Assembly (NCBI RefSeq): GCF_040807025.1
Contig: NC_090942.1
Coordinates: forward strand, 208,528,640 to 208,592,639
Direction of reading: 5' to 3'
DNA: 64,000 nucleotides
From: Struthio camelus
Lineage: Eukaryota; Chordata; Aves; Struthioniformes; Struthionidae
Under the pieces are notes generated by a model. It did not search any database. It saw only the letters and a list, made by a program, of their open reading frames with translations, and was not told the origin of the DNA. The stretch's first letter is position 1, and every line of letters starts with the position of its first letter. The translations under genes and the position numbers were made by a program. This document shows, in pieces, positions 1 through 19,264 of the stretch.

Positions 1-476
1 GGCTCTACTTTCCCTGCTCTGGACCCTTCCCAAACTCATCATTAAAGGCAGAATTTCAGCCTCAGGGATTCCAGAGGTTATTTCACAGAAGCTGTCATTA
101 TTCATGCCAGCTTTTCTCCAAACTGATGTTGGCAACCAGGAGGCAGGGAATCATTCTCAAAATTTCATCCTATACCAGCCTTTACAGGTGAGCCAGTTCT
201 GTCTAGGCTCCTTTTTTGCATAAACGGAAAATGATAGCTTTTTTGACAGCACAGTTCGTCTGACCTATTTTAGTTGTCTGCATCAGGATGAGAAGGATCC
301 CATCATGGAAAGGACATTTTTTCCAGTGTTATTACAAGGAGCTTAGAGTGTCTAGCACAGGGAAGATGGCTAGATTTAGCCAGACAAATCCTCCTCCTGC
401 TGCCATGATGTGGTTTCATGCATTGGTGTGTATGAACATGTGATTTCATACAAAACCTGTACTGTATTTATATCAG
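1..476. other. intron sequence of the stromelysin-like gene
   Basis: The first recognisable exon of the left-hand MMP gene opens at 477 behind an AG acceptor, in the phase expected for hemopexin exon 7. The preceding exon (hinge and start of hemopexin, usually about 120 bp) is not found in these 476 bases, so this stretch is inferred to be part of the intron before exon 7. Nothing else is recognised in it. Confidence 0.7.
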
Positions 477-3400
477 GCATTTTTGGCGCAAGCATCCTTC
501 AATCAGAGCAGTTGACTTTAACTTAATAACTTCATTCTGGCCACGGCTGCCATCTGGTGTTGATGCTGCATATGAAATTCCTGAAAAAGATGAAACTGTC
601 CTTTTTAAAGGTAAAATGTTGTCTTTTTATTTTCCTCTGTTTCCTTTTCATATAGCCTTGAGGGATTGGGTCTGGCCTGAAAACCACTTAAGCTTTTTCT
701 GTGAAATTCCACAAGTTTTAATATAGTCCAACAAATTAGTGTTTTTCAAGCATAGAATTAGCAAAAACATTGTCCCAGATGAGAAAAATGTGTCTTTTTT
801 AATGTCAATAAGGAAAAAATTCTCTGCCAAAATAAATGTCATTATTTTCCTGTTTTCTGGAGAGCTATCTATCAAAATTAAAAGTAATAACACATGCTTC
901 TTCTTAGCTTGTGGAAAGCTAAGGTGCACTGGGAGGGAAGACTGGAGTTTCAGTTTTTATATAACGCAGTACGCAGTACCATTCTTGCACTTTTTGGACT
1001 AGAGAACTTGTATTACTATATTTTCAAATAACCATTATCTTAGCTGCATTTTTCAATTAAAATATTAATTTTCATGGAAAGGATTGCATCATTCTCAGCA
1101 GAATGTTCTGATAATGTTTCCATCAACATTTTTTGATAGGAAATGAATTCTGGGTTGTGAGAGGAGATACCATACTTCCTGGATACCCTCAAAAAATCTA
1201 TGTCTTGGGCTTTTCAAAGGATATCATCAAAATTGATGCTGCTTTCTATGATGGTCATAAGGGGAAAACATATTACTTCATAGCAGACAAGTTTTGGAGG
1301 TAATATTTCCTGTGCTACTTTCTTAAATAGGAACAAACATAATCACATGTTGTGATCATGTCATAGTTTAGGATGAATTAGTAACACAGTTTTTGTCATC
1401 TCTTTCACCATCACAACTGTTTATGGAAAAATATTTGAAAGGGAGCTGGAACAATGCTTTTAGATTTCCTTTTAATTACTTTAATTTAACAATCCTTTCA
1501 ATTTTTTTTTTTATTTGATTGCCTTGAAGGAAAGCCATCTTACAGCTCCACACATTACAGGAAATCAGCTGGAACCATAAAGACTCTTTATTTTTATTAA
1601 AACCATTTCTGTGGGGTAAAAATTCTATCTCCACTTACCAACAGGTAGTTCCAATAAACTGAAACTAAATGCCATGTATTGCAAAGAACTATCCCGTGTG
1701 CTTGGTTAAGATTTTCTCTTTTCAGTTCAATCACTACTGCTCAGTTTTGTTTCCTAGGCCTTTTATTTCTAAAAACTGAAGGAGATGAGGTAATTAAACT
1801 CAGCTTTTAGAGCTGAATGCTACAACTTTTATCTTTTCTATTACTATGAGAGTTCCAAAGCGATCCATCATACATACAGTGATTATCCTGAAGTAATTAG
1901 TCAGCCATATATTTACATTTTAAACAGAAGAATAATTTCCACGTTTTAGTTCAAATTGTCGCAGTTTAAAGGACTTCAGCTAGCCATTTATTTAATCATT
2001 AAATCTCTTGCTGAGCACAAGTATCAGAATGAAGATGCTTATAACCTTGTTATTCCAGCACTGATACATTAGCTGTACTGTACATTAGCCTGCTATAAGT
2101 AACTTAAGTAAAATAACTAAAAATAACTTATAGCTTGATTAAAATTCAGATTTTTCCTGATAAACATTTCTTACAAAGAGGGAACATGAAAGCAGTCTTA
2201 TACAGGCTTACAAATCTAGCTTCTGTTTGAGGTAAGATTATCTATCACTCCATGTACAGTCTCTTAGAAAAATAATGATAAGATTTATAATGCTGGTTCA
2301 AATATTAGGTATTCTTAGACCATGTCCTAAGTTTATATAAACAGAAACTATTCTTCCAGTGCCCGTAATAATATAATAATGATTTCTGACATCTCAAAGA
2401 CTGTCTAAAGACTGCCTAAAGGCTACTGAAAGTCTTCACTGGGCTTAGTTCCGTGTTAGCTGGTTCAAGGTAATGTGCTGGGCTGATTTAAACATGGTTT
2501 ATTTACTTTTTCAATTGATGTCAGGTTGTTTCTCACTTTTCTTAGTTATAATAAAAGAAGTCAGTCCATGGACAAGAAGCCCAGAAAGATAAGAGATGCA
2601 TTTCCAGGAATTAATGGGAAGATCGATGCAGTTTTTCAAAATAAAAGTGAGTAAGAGCTCCCAAGTAAATGTGTGTTAAATGCTTGGAGTCATAGGACTG
2701 AGAGTTCTTGGACAGAAAGAGGCACTTCTGCATGTTACCCGTGGCCCTGAGAGTGACCTCTGAGGCCCTGAAATAGTCACATAACACTTCCATGCTTCAC
2801 CCTACCCCTTTGAAAAATAGCAATATTTTTGGTGACGGGCTGCAAATCAATTAAAAGATAGAAAAGCTAGTTCTACAGGACAGATTGCAATATCTGTATT
2901 CATGTTGACCTGCATCTCACACTCTGAGGAGTACCACTCAAGACAGTGAGGTCTCAACAACATAAGGTCCACTTGCTGTGAGTAAGTCTATCACAGCCTA
3001 GCCCTATGATATAAAACAGTACTACTTTAAGAATAGCAGCTGGCACTTGTTTTTCCCATGCAAGTGAGGATGTTATTTAGATAAGGAAATTCTAGGGTGC
3101 ATCCACACTGTCAAATGACATAGCTTCCCAGTTCACTCTTGAGCACTCTTCTCCTGATCATCAAAGAATATAAATTTTAATTGCTTCCCAGGGAATCTAT
3201 CAATCAGCTTTCTCCAAAACAAGCCTTACAGTCAGTGAGGGGATTCTCAGCTGCAGCCATGACTCCCAGAGGGCAGGGTGGATATGAGTGCCCCGAGGCT
3301 GGGTGTCTCCTTCCCTGCATGGTGTCCCGCAGCATCCCAGAGTGCTCATGCCCACAGCCACCCGCCGCGCTCTGTGCCACGCTCTGGGGCATGCAACATG

Positions 3401-3853
3401 TGCCCTCACCTGCATACAAGAAAAGGTCCCCTCTAGAAGGGTTCAACACAGCTTTGCACTACAGAAAACATTTAAACTGCAAAACACAGGTTAAATAACC
3501 TCATGAGATTCATGAGGGTCACCTCACAGAATTCGTGTATCAGCATGTACACGACTGGTTTACTAAGGAAAGCACTAGCCCAGAGCAACGTGTCCCCAAG
3601 CCACGTGCACCATGTTGCAGAGGTCACACCTGGGAGTAGATGCTGTTAGCGGTGTAAATGTGTTCAAAGTCTTTTTGAACCCCCTCCAGCTTTGGTTAAA
3701 GTATATTAATCTTTACATCAGCAATATCATAATTCATCTGTTTTTTTCTTAGACTTCTTCTATTTCTTCCATGGAAGAAAGCAGTTTGAGTTTGACCCTG
3801 GTAAGAAGAGAGTTACACGCCTCCTAAAGACGAACTTCTGGTTTCCTTGCTAA
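477..3853 (+). CDS. stromelysin-type MMP (MMP3/MMP10-like), 3' half only: hemopexin exons 7-10
   Basis: Secreted zinc endopeptidase of the stromelysin group, cut by the window edge. Four exons are read at 477-610, 1140-1299, 2546-2646 and 3753-3853, ending in TAA at 3851-3853. Their lengths (134, 160, 101, 101) and phases equal those of exons 7-10 of the collagenase gene downstream. All have AG acceptors and GT donors. The protein contains ITSFWPRLPSGVDAAYE, where the LPSGVDAAYE string is typical of MMP3; other hemopexin blade motifs are FKGNEFWVVRG, KIDAAFYDG and FFYFFHGRKQFEFDP. It ends NFWFPC, whose last Cys should close the hemopexin disulfide. Oddities: the usual WRYDE is WSYNK, and the exon 9 loop is one residue shorter than in human MMP3. 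The propeptide and catalytic exons lie left of the window. MMP3 and MMP10 cannot be separated here; birds may have one stromelysin. The MMP family call is secure. Confidence 0.88.
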
Positions 3854-4275
3854 GAAAATGAAATCTGTGATAGTGCAGGAGAGAATGCAGTGTTATTGTA
3901 CTAGAGAGGGTTTTTCTTTTATAAATATATGGAACATTTAAATATTTCAGATTTCAGTCATCAAACCTCAGCCCCTGCACAGCTGTATTTCTGTAATAAC
4001 AAAAGAACAGTACTTAGCATATGGCTGTATATATATGTACATAAGTAACGTGAGCATTACTGCATACTTGTTAAATTGCTAACCTGTGCAAAGAACAACA
4101 CAGTTTTTACTTTTGATACAAAATTGCCTCTTGTTTCATTTTTTCCACAGTCATCTTTTCACTCTTTGTGCCGTACACCAACTTACCTTAAGCCCTACCA
4201 GCCACGAGCTGGTTAGGAACAGCATTTCTGTTCCTAAGGCTAGGATTGCTTTCAATCAGTTTTAGAAACCAGGCT

Positions 4276-4281
4276 AATAAA
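4276..4281 (+). promoter_or_regulatory. candidate polyadenylation signal of stromelysin-like gene
   Basis: AATAAA about 420 bp after the TAA stop. It is the first full consensus hexamer noticed downstream of the gene, so it is the likeliest cleavage signal. No transcript evidence is available. Confidence 0.45.
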
Positions 4282-4747
4282 GTTTCTTTTCATACTTAGG
4301 GAAAGAAAAACAGGAACTCCAGAAAGCGATTTCTCCCAACCTAAGGTGGGCACGTGGGTATGGAAGTGCTCCTTTCTCATTATTGATTGTAGAGGCAGCC
4401 TATCTGAGCAATTTAGATTTGAGCAGTCTGGGTATGCGATTTTAGATTACTAAAGTTAGGTGTGATGTATCCTACCCCAAGAGATTTATTGATTCATGTT
4501 AGGTTATGTGATTAAAGGCTGCTGCCCGCACACACGAAGAGGCGCAGAGGCACAGAGGTGAGGGGGATCCCAGTAACCCCATCTGACCCACCGAAGTCCC
4601 AAGCCATCCTCTGCTCGTTTCCACATGTATATGCCACTAGTGGACTTCAGTCCTGATGAGAGGAGGAACAGGATCGAACCGTCTGTGCTTTTCCCATCAG
4701 TGTCAGTGCTGCATGTTTCCTTTCCTTACATTGATCTCTGTGGACAG

Positions 4748-4768
4748 TTGTGTGTGTACAGTGTGTGT

Positions 4769-4800
<32 letters not shown>

Positions 4801-4813
4801 TCACTTGTGTGTG
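4748..4813. repeat. GT microsatellite
   Basis: Interrupted (TG)n tract with an uninterrupted (GT)14 core at 4773-4800. The cysteine-valine ORFs across it are products of the dinucleotide repeat and not coding sequence. Confidence 0.9.
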
Positions 4814-7800
4814 CTTACTGGGAGTACGTGGCCAGCCTGATCAACGTCTGGACCTGGAGGGCAGAGACGCAGCAGCCTCCCATCTACCAGACTGCCAGTT
4901 CAGCAGCAACGTTCCCCCAGCCACTGCAGTCAGGCATCGCTAGTAACACACCACAGGTGGGATGTACAAAGACATTTAGGCTTTTCAGTATATAGTTGGA
5001 CAGCTAGCAGGATCTAAGATTTTTAAAAGTTTTTTGGTTTTTTTATGAATGTGAAAAATCTTCTCAAATCTGGGTGCTGTCCCAGTACCCCTTGTCTCCC
5101 TTGTTAGACAGCTTCCCTAAAAAAACTCAGCACCTGTGTCATAGAAAAGATGATGTTTCCCTTTGATTTCTCTGGTTCAAGAATACAACAAGTTATTTCT
5201 ATGCACTTTATAGAACTTCTTCTCTGATCTAGCTTTAAAAACCCCTAGTAGCAGGGCTACTCAGATGGAAGATTCCAGTGAATATCTAGACCACGGGCAA
5301 AGTTTATCTGAAATTCATCCTGGTCCAGATCTCCAGATCATATTATAGCTCTCTCAGTCTTGCAAGACATAGATATTTACTACCACTTTCTTGTTCCTGC
5401 AGGGAACAGTGCCGATACTGCTGCCTTTCCCGGACATGGAGGTAAGGTGCAAATGGGGCTTTGCCAACCAGGCAGAGCTGGAAACAGAATACTGCTTCCA
5501 GCTTTGTGGATCTTTTGGATCTACAGCACCTCCAAAAAAGGACGGAGTAGCTCTGATTGGTGTCTGATACGGCCAGGGAAGCAGGTTCAGGTCTCCTAAC
5601 TTGAATGTTTCTATTGAATTTTGTAGGAAAATGTTCAGTGCTTCTTTATTCCTTGCTGTTCACCTTATGCTATTCTTGTTTCCTTGTTTTCTGTTTTTCC
5701 TTCACATTCCTGGTGATAGCTTTGTAAGTGGTCACATAACAGCAAGATATTTTAGTGTTTTAGCCAGTCCACTGTCTCAGTTGCAACAGCAAAAGCCTAA
5801 AAGATGCATGACTAGATGGCTTATCGTAAGTCTTTATTTTTTAACGGGTATTTCTAAGTATCTTTGGGGTTCTGCTTGTTTTCTTTCTGTTGCTCCTACT
5901 GTTGAATCACTACACCATCTGTACCCTCCATAACACTGCTATTGCGGTTGACTGGATTAGATCATTTTATTTATATATTTTTTATATTATCTTTTTTCTT
6001 AAATATTTAAATATGTAAACATATTTATTATGTATTTGTTATAGATTTAGTTACATTCTCTTCTGATTTGCTTCAGCTGGAGCTTCAGAATTTTTTTTAA
6101 ATATTCTCTTTCAAATGGGGTTATTCTTCTGGGAGTGAACCGGGTTTGTCATAGCTCTTTCATGACTGTTATTGGTATAGCTATATTTGTATTATTACCA
6201 CAATACCGAGGAGCTGTGCTAGTGAACTGAAAACCCATTGTGTGATGATTTGTTCTCCTAGAACAAAAACATCCCAGAGACTTTACCACCTAAGTAACAA
6301 AGTGCTGGCAGAAAAGAGCAAAACTAAACTGAGGCCATTTAATTGCTATTTGCAGGAGAAGGTGCCTAATAAAAATGAGCTTGAGAAAGTGAGGAACAAC
6401 CCTCCCTCAATGACAGCAGCTGTGGATTTGTGGATTCACAATCACTGATAGCCACCCAGAACTGTCAAGAAGGCAGAGACCTCTTAGATCCTGTTGGCAA
6501 TCCAGAGAAAATAGTTGAAAAGGTGTCAAAGTGCACTTTTTTTTCTAGATGGTTGTCTGGTGGACTCTGAATTGCGACCGGGCTTATCTCCAGCCACCCT
6601 GCTCGTGTTCACTGCCAGCCAGGGAGCCAGCTGTGTTTCACGAGCAGTGGTTCTCTCTGGGATGTTTTGGAGTTCCTGTGCACATGTCCAGCTGGAGATC
6701 TGTGAACCTATAACAATTTCAATACATCTCAAATGGGCCAGAGCTGCTGTATACGCAGACTCCTTGTGCAAACTAGTGCAAGAGGCACTGACCTCTTGCA
6801 AGAGGCATTGGCCTCCTCTTCTTGCTGGTTGTTTCAGGGCAAGTTTTGCATCTATGCAGCAGCTCCTGTGACAACTGCCAGGTTTAGCAACTTGAACGTG
6901 GGGAAGTCAGCTCTGCAAGGCCACCCCACGCCCGGCTCCCAAGAGGGAAACGCAGCTGGGCACAGCAGGCCACTTCCCTGGGGTTGGCAGTAGCTCCTGC
7001 AAGGACAACAGATCCGATCTGATTGTTTTGTGTTGTCGGGAAAAAGGTACTTGGAATGGAGATTGGCACTCCTTCCCTTCTTAGAGCTCTGCTGATTTCA
7101 GTGATGATATCATGTCTGAGACAGGGCAAGTCACTAGGTGTAACTCAGGAACTGCCCTAGTCTATGACCAGACAGGTTGTATTGTTTTTCTACAATAGAA
7201 TAATTGCAACTGATTCAGCACATGCCATACCGAGCCCTATCGCAGTGGCCTTCTGACACGACCCAGCACAGCTTCCTAATTCATAACTGAGAGATTGATC
7301 AGTCTCTTGGAGCTGAATCAACAGTGTTTCTTTAAAGGAAACATTGAACATTAGCTATCAGCACACCAGGAACTTGTGAGTACTTTGAAACATCAGATTT
7401 GGGGGCACCTTCAACTTTTCCATCTGGGCATCAAAATGTGCGTGGCTCATTAGGAGAAAACTTCTAATAAGTTTTCTAACTTTCCAAAAATATCTGGCAA
7501 CCAGTTGAATATTGCTACACAATGACATGATTTACATCTTTGATGTTTCAATAAAAACTGGCTTCCTCCAAGGAAAAGAGCTTGCCTCGGTGTAACGTTT
7601 TGTTTTTGTGGAAAGATTTGGATTTTGTTGCTTCAAAATATGTTGGAAACACATGAAAGGGTTAAGATAGGCTTAATAGCACAGAATGTGCATAAAAGTA
7701 CTTCCTGTTAGACTGTGCTTTCTCATGCTATCTGATAGTGAGAAAGCGCGGCTGCAATCATCACTGTGACAAATTGTAAACAGTTAGTAAACTATTCTTA

Positions 7801-8390
7801 GAATTATGAACTACCATTTTTATTTATGTAACATCAAAAATACAGAATTACCAGTTCAAGTTCTTCTTTCTACAGTACTTCTGTAATGAGAGACTTTGTT
7901 GAGGAAATCCCATTATGATTCACCCTGGGAATTTATTTTTTCATTATTTAGTCAGGACTGTAGGTGGAGGTTTCACCTTCGGGAGAGAAGGATGAAAGCC
8001 ATTAGAACATTTTAAAATATTATTAAATATAACTGGAGGAAAAGAAAGAGAGCATGAACAGTCAAATACAACCCCAGGTAAATGAGCCCTAGAGTCAATC
8101 AAAGTCACAAATAATTCTTGGAGGCTGGGAAACTATTCTAAGGAAATATTACTATCTCGCTCCTCTTATACCTTTGCCTAGATGTCGTTTTCAGTCAATG
8201 CTGGAAACAGGAAATATCCTAGAAGGACCTTTGGCAGTTCTTATGTTTCTATGGAAACTTAAGGAAAGAGGAATGATGAGCAAAGTACCTAGAAAAGGAA
8301 TATTTCAGGACTCTTGCCTCAGCACAAACAGCGTGGATGCAGCTTTGTTGAGTAAGAAGTTTGTGTATAAAATAGGATTATTGCTAATAC

Positions 8391-8410
8391 AGAGAGAGAG
8401 AGAGAGAGAG
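8391..8410. repeat. (AG)10 microsatellite
   Basis: Twenty uninterrupted bases of AG dinucleotide in intergenic DNA. Confidence 0.9.
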
Positions 8411-8739
8411 ACGCATGAATACTCTCTGGGGGCAGAATGGAAGAATGCCAGAAAACTCTGACCTTTATTAACAACAACAACAGCAAATCCTTGTTTAGGC
8501 TCTTAATTTAGCAGTACCTCACAGCTGGACCTGGCAGGGTGATTCAGAGCAACCAGAGCAAGGTGCCCACACACGGAGTCCAGGCGAGAGCTGCCTCTGA
8601 AGAGCAATTCTGGGAAGGGAAGTGCAGGGCTCACCTCTCAAATTAACACAGATAGAAATACTCATGCAAATGCAGATGATGCAAATGGTCTCATCCTATA
8701 CCCCCTCTCGCAGCTCTGGATAAAAGTCCATTGGTGGGA

Positions 8740-9010
8740 AACATGTGCAGTGCAGATGCCTCCAGCAGCTGGCCTTAGACTCACAGTCCACCCAGTAGCT
8801 AATACTGGACCCCCATTATCTTCTTGCCTACTGCACAGGCGCACATGCAGATGGGTTTCTCTGTTAACCCCTAGATCCTCATGGTCTCCCCAATAGCTGA
8901 CTTGAACCCCTGGTCTCTCCGGTAGCAAACTCACAGGCCCTTTAGCCTCTTCAGTATCTAGCTCAGCCTTTTCGCTGCTTTAATACCTGGATCCTCACCC
9001 ATTTAGCCTA
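8740..9010. repeat. degenerate repeat-like block
   Basis: Related short phrases recur on one strand, for example CCAGTAGCTAATACTGGACC, CCAATAGCTGACTTGAACCC and CGGTAGCAAACTCACAGG. They suggest a decayed tandem repeat or part of an old LTR-like element. No clear period or element ends were found. Confidence 0.3.
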
Positions 9011-9129
9011 GTCACTGGTTAATCTCTCTTGATATTCCTGATCCCGCATTGCCACGGGTATCCAAATGACGTGCGTGTGCTTCAGTCCCTCTAGTTTCTG
9101 CCACCACTGTCGCTTGGCTCCTCTGACCT

Positions 9130-9576
9130 GTGGCCTCACTCTCACTGCTGCACAGACACCTCCACACACACGTGCCCACAGAGCAGAGTGCCCCTTGCCC
9201 AGGAAAGCAGTGGGAAATGGAGACTGGTGAGAAGAGAGAACAGACTACAGTGAGCAGGTCAGGGCAGGGCCAGATGAGCCGACTGACCGGCAACCTGCTT
9301 GCACAGGACCAGCCCCTTTCACCAGCCCCAAATCACCTTGATTCCGTCCCATTCGCCACCTTTGGACCTTCCGCCAAACACTCCAATATCAGTCCTACTC
9401 AGCCCCGCAGTGCTTTTCCCTGGTGCCCCTCGTGCGTCCCACCCCTCAGCAGTGCCCCGCAGGCGGCCAGTGCCGGGGCAGGCTCTTCCGCCGACTCGTG
9501 GTGCCAGTGTCGCCTCGGCCCCAGGGCTCGTGGCTCCCCCGGTACAGCCCTGGGAGGGAACAGCTCAGGGCTCTAA
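9130..9576. other. GC-rich island with a 148-codon open frame, probably non-coding
   Basis: This stretch is clearly richer in G and C than its AT-rich surroundings and is CpG-bearing. It contains one of the longest open frames in the window (+ strand, 148 codons), but the translation is low-complexity in Pro, Ser and Ala. No domain, signal peptide or family motif is seen, and two other + frames are also open over part of it. Stop-poor GC-rich sequence explains the ORF. An unannotated lncRNA exon or CpG island is possible. Confidence 0.35.
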
Positions 9577-10954
9577 TGGCTCGGACAGGGTTATTGGCGT
9601 TCCTGTGCCCCTTCATGTGCATGGGGAGGAGCTTTTCGTTCCATAACCTACCCCAGTGGTCCCACAGGCGAAGTCGGGAACTGTGTAGACACCAGTTGGC
9701 ACTCAGTAAAAGTTCTCACATATTGCAGAGAGCGTCAGTTTCATTCTGACATATTCGTATTTCTTTTTATTGGGTTTAAACACCAAGGCTTCTTCTGAAG
9801 GTAGGGCTTCTTCTGAAGGTAAGCTCTGGAAAGGACAGACTGGCAACGTGCCAGCTGCCATGCAGAACTCCCCTTCCCTCATTTGAGGGAGATATGCAGA
9901 AAGACACACATTAGGAAGCCCATGAAGCGAGCAAAAGGGAACACGGCTTTGTTGCCCAATACTGTGGAAATTTCAAAGAAAGAAGGAAGTGATTGGTTCT
10001 GCTTCCTTTTCCTGATGCTGTTTAAGATTTTCATTCAATGACCTTTCAAATATATAAACAGCTCCCTCAGCTAGGGCTGGAACCCATGACTCTCTACTCC
10101 AAGACTCTGTGCTCAGTTACACGGCAAATAACAAGATGTCCCTTCCCACCCAATGCCTTACTCAATATCCTTCTGGTCATATTTAAAATTTGGCAGAAGA
10201 CCCTACACACAAAGCTGTGTAGCAGCAGAATCTTTCTGCGCAATCCGCGACACGTGATTTGTTCACGTTCCTGTGCCGGGCAGTGGACATTTCTAATAAA
10301 TCTGGTTCTGTTCTTTGTCTGCATGTGCCTATCATGCCTTCAGAAAATAAAAGAAAAAAAGAAAAGAAGAGTGAGCTGCTAACACAGAAATGGAGACGTT
10401 GTAGCAGGAGCTATATAAAGTGCCTTATAGAATCAAATGAGGGAGAAATATTTACTGGGAAAAATGCTAGTTTAGAAACAGAATTAGAGAAGTTAAACAG
10501 CATTTCATAAATCCTAGGATCATGTGAGCTGTATCAAACAAAAAATGTAATGCAAAGACTCTGCAGATGTATCCAGTATACAATAATACCAATAATAGCA
10601 TTTCTTGGACAATGACTCATGAGACTGGTTCATATTTGCCTTTCTTCTTCTAACAGTAACATTTACAATGTTCCTTTAAGACATTAAATTATAAAAAAAT
10701 TATACTGGGAGAGACCTGTAAAGGTTTTCCATTGAGGCTGGTTACCTAAGGCAAGAACAGCAATACCAAAAGCATTCCAAAAGATGTCCAGCCTGTACTT
10801 TACAGCTTCCAAGGTTAGAAAATATACAGCGACCTCAAGCTGTCTACTCTTGTGCTTAGCTATCCTTCTGATTAAAAGTGTTTTCCTGAATTTAGGAGTC
10901 TACATTGTAGTGGCCGGTACGTGTTCTGGTTATTTAAACTCTTGAATTATCGAT

Positions 10955-11285
10955 ATGGACCTACTTGATACGATCAATGGAGCCTAGAGAGTGATTCAAC
11001 TCATCTTAAAGTACGTACTGTATGTCAGTTGAATTCATCGTCCAAAACGTGAGCTTATACACCTAAGTCACATGCAGACTCCTACATGTACAAATACTTA
11101 AAGGTGGATCGCTTAGAGCATTTTTCACTTGCCCATATCTGTCTGAGACATCCACATGGGGCTGACTGCAATGACACAGGACCTATGGAGACTTACATCC
11201 TTCTAGGGTAGCTGGAGGACAAGTGGGATTCCCCAGGGCATCTCAAATAGTACTAATATTCAGGCAGCTGAAGCCCAAACCTATT
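10955..11285 (+). repeat. copy of an unnamed old interspersed repeat
   Basis: Shares diverged blocks, in the same order and orientation, with 40995-41330. Examples are TCAATGG...CTAGAGAG.GATTCA near the left end and ACACAGGAC.TATGG...CAGCTGGAGGA...CATCTCAA toward the right. The family is not identified. It does not look like the CR1 3' end. Confidence 0.5.
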
Positions 11286-12074
11286 GCCTAAACTTAATCA
11301 CCCATGTTTAAGACTATACGACAGTCTTGGAGGATTTACTGCTCCCCTCTTAGGAACCATCTTTCATACATTTAACAACATTTATCATGCCTCCCCTGGG
11401 TCTCGCATAGATGAGACGCTCATCACAGAGTCACAGAACAATTCTTTCAGTTTGTCTTTTCTAGACTTATAATCATTCCTGCTGTGTTTCATGGACTCTT
11501 TCCAGCTGATCATATCTTTGTGCTAGGATCCAAACACAGCATTGTAGGTGAGGCCTTATCAGTGCTGACAAGAGTATAAGCATTATTTCACATGTCTTCC
11601 ATATGGAAACCTAGTTTATGCATCTCAGTTTCATAACTGATTTTTTTCATAACAGTAGAAAATTGTTGAATTGTTTTAGCTCTCAGTTTTACTAATATCA
11701 CAAGACTATTTTAGACAGAACTGCTAATTAACAGGCGACCACTTTTCTGGAGTTATGATATTGATTATTCTTAGCTAAGATCAGATCTTTGCACTGTCTT
11801 TACTAAGTTATAGGTTATTTCCTATTTTTTTCTCCAGTTCCTCAAGACCATGTGCCATAAATATTCTTAATTCATAATTCAAAAAAATTATGAAATGTAG
11901 CACCACCTCTTATCTGAAAAGCATTTCCTTGTTTACTAAACGCATTACAAAATTGTCCCAAACAGAAGGCTCAGGCAAAATAAGGACGCTAACATTAGTT
12001 AAATACATTGCGTCACTCCCTCATGATGAAACTGTTATGCATCATTTTTACTAATCAGAGGATATTATACAACA

Positions 12075-12109
12075 TGAGTCAGACTGTCACTGCATATTAC
12101 CTATATAAA
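12075..12109 (+). promoter_or_regulatory. AP-1 site and TATA box of the MMP1-type gene
   Basis: A perfect AP-1 element TGAGTCA (12075-12081) lies about 28 bp upstream of CTATATAAAC (TATAAA at 12104-12109), and the first candidate start codon follows about 60 bp later. Inducible MMP promoters such as human MMP1 have the same proximal AP-1/TATA arrangement, so Fos/Jun-driven induction is inferred. A variant element, TGCGTCA, sits further up at 12009-12015. Confidence 0.75.
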
Positions 12110-12157
12110 CAGAGCTGAGAAATATGTTCAACAGCTAAGGATTTAGCAGTGTATCTG

Positions 12158-12178
12158 ATGCAGAGAACCTATGATTAG
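12158..12178 (+). promoter_or_regulatory. six-codon upstream ORF in the MMP1-type leader
   Basis: ATG at 12158 opens a six-codon frame that ends at TAG 12176-12178. It overlaps the first in-frame MMP start codon (12171) and stops one base before the second (12180). If it lies in the mRNA, scanning ribosomes would meet it first, which favours use of the 12180 start after reinitiation. Confidence 0.4.
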
Positions 12179-12179
12179 A

Positions 12180-19064
<6,885 letters not shown>

Positions 19065-19258
19065 TTGGAATAGCTTTTCATATGCACATTATACGATCTT
19101 ATGTAATGGATTTTTCAGCATTCCATGACGATCAGGTCACGGTGGTTTTATGACCAGATTTTGTGGGATTATGATCTGAATAATTTGTAATACATATTTT
19201 TAATATAAATGCAGTTATGTAATTTATTGTATTTTCACCTCTTAGGTTAAAGACGCCT

Positions 19259-19264
19259 AATAAA
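19259..19264 (+). promoter_or_regulatory. polyadenylation signal of the MMP1-type gene
   Basis: AATAAA about 195 bp after the stop codon; it is the likely 3' end signal of the short 3' UTR. Confidence 0.65.

Larger units (their letters stand above)
3854..12070. other. 3' UTR and intergenic region between stromelysin-like gene and MMP1
   Basis: About 8.2 kb with no recognisable exon on either strand. It holds the probable 3' UTR of the upstream gene, a GT microsatellite, a short AG tract, degenerate repeat-like sequence at 8.7-9.0 kb, a GC-rich island around 9.1-9.6 kb and a copy of an old interspersed repeat near 11 kb. ORFs in this stretch show no MMP motif and no splice context. Confidence 0.7.

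Noticed and set aside
5360-5445. Exon-like segment with CAG acceptor and GTAAGG donor
   Set aside because: The translation has no MMP or other recognised motif and no partner exons; random splice-like pairs are common in a window this size.
6242-6448. 68-codon open frame with a Lys- and Glu-rich translation
   Set aside because: No family motif, no splice context and no neighbour; treated as chance.
7549-7556. Second AATAAA as an alternative 3' end for the stromelysin-like gene
   Set aside because: It lies 3.7 kb past the stop, far beyond the usual short 3' UTR of MMP genes.
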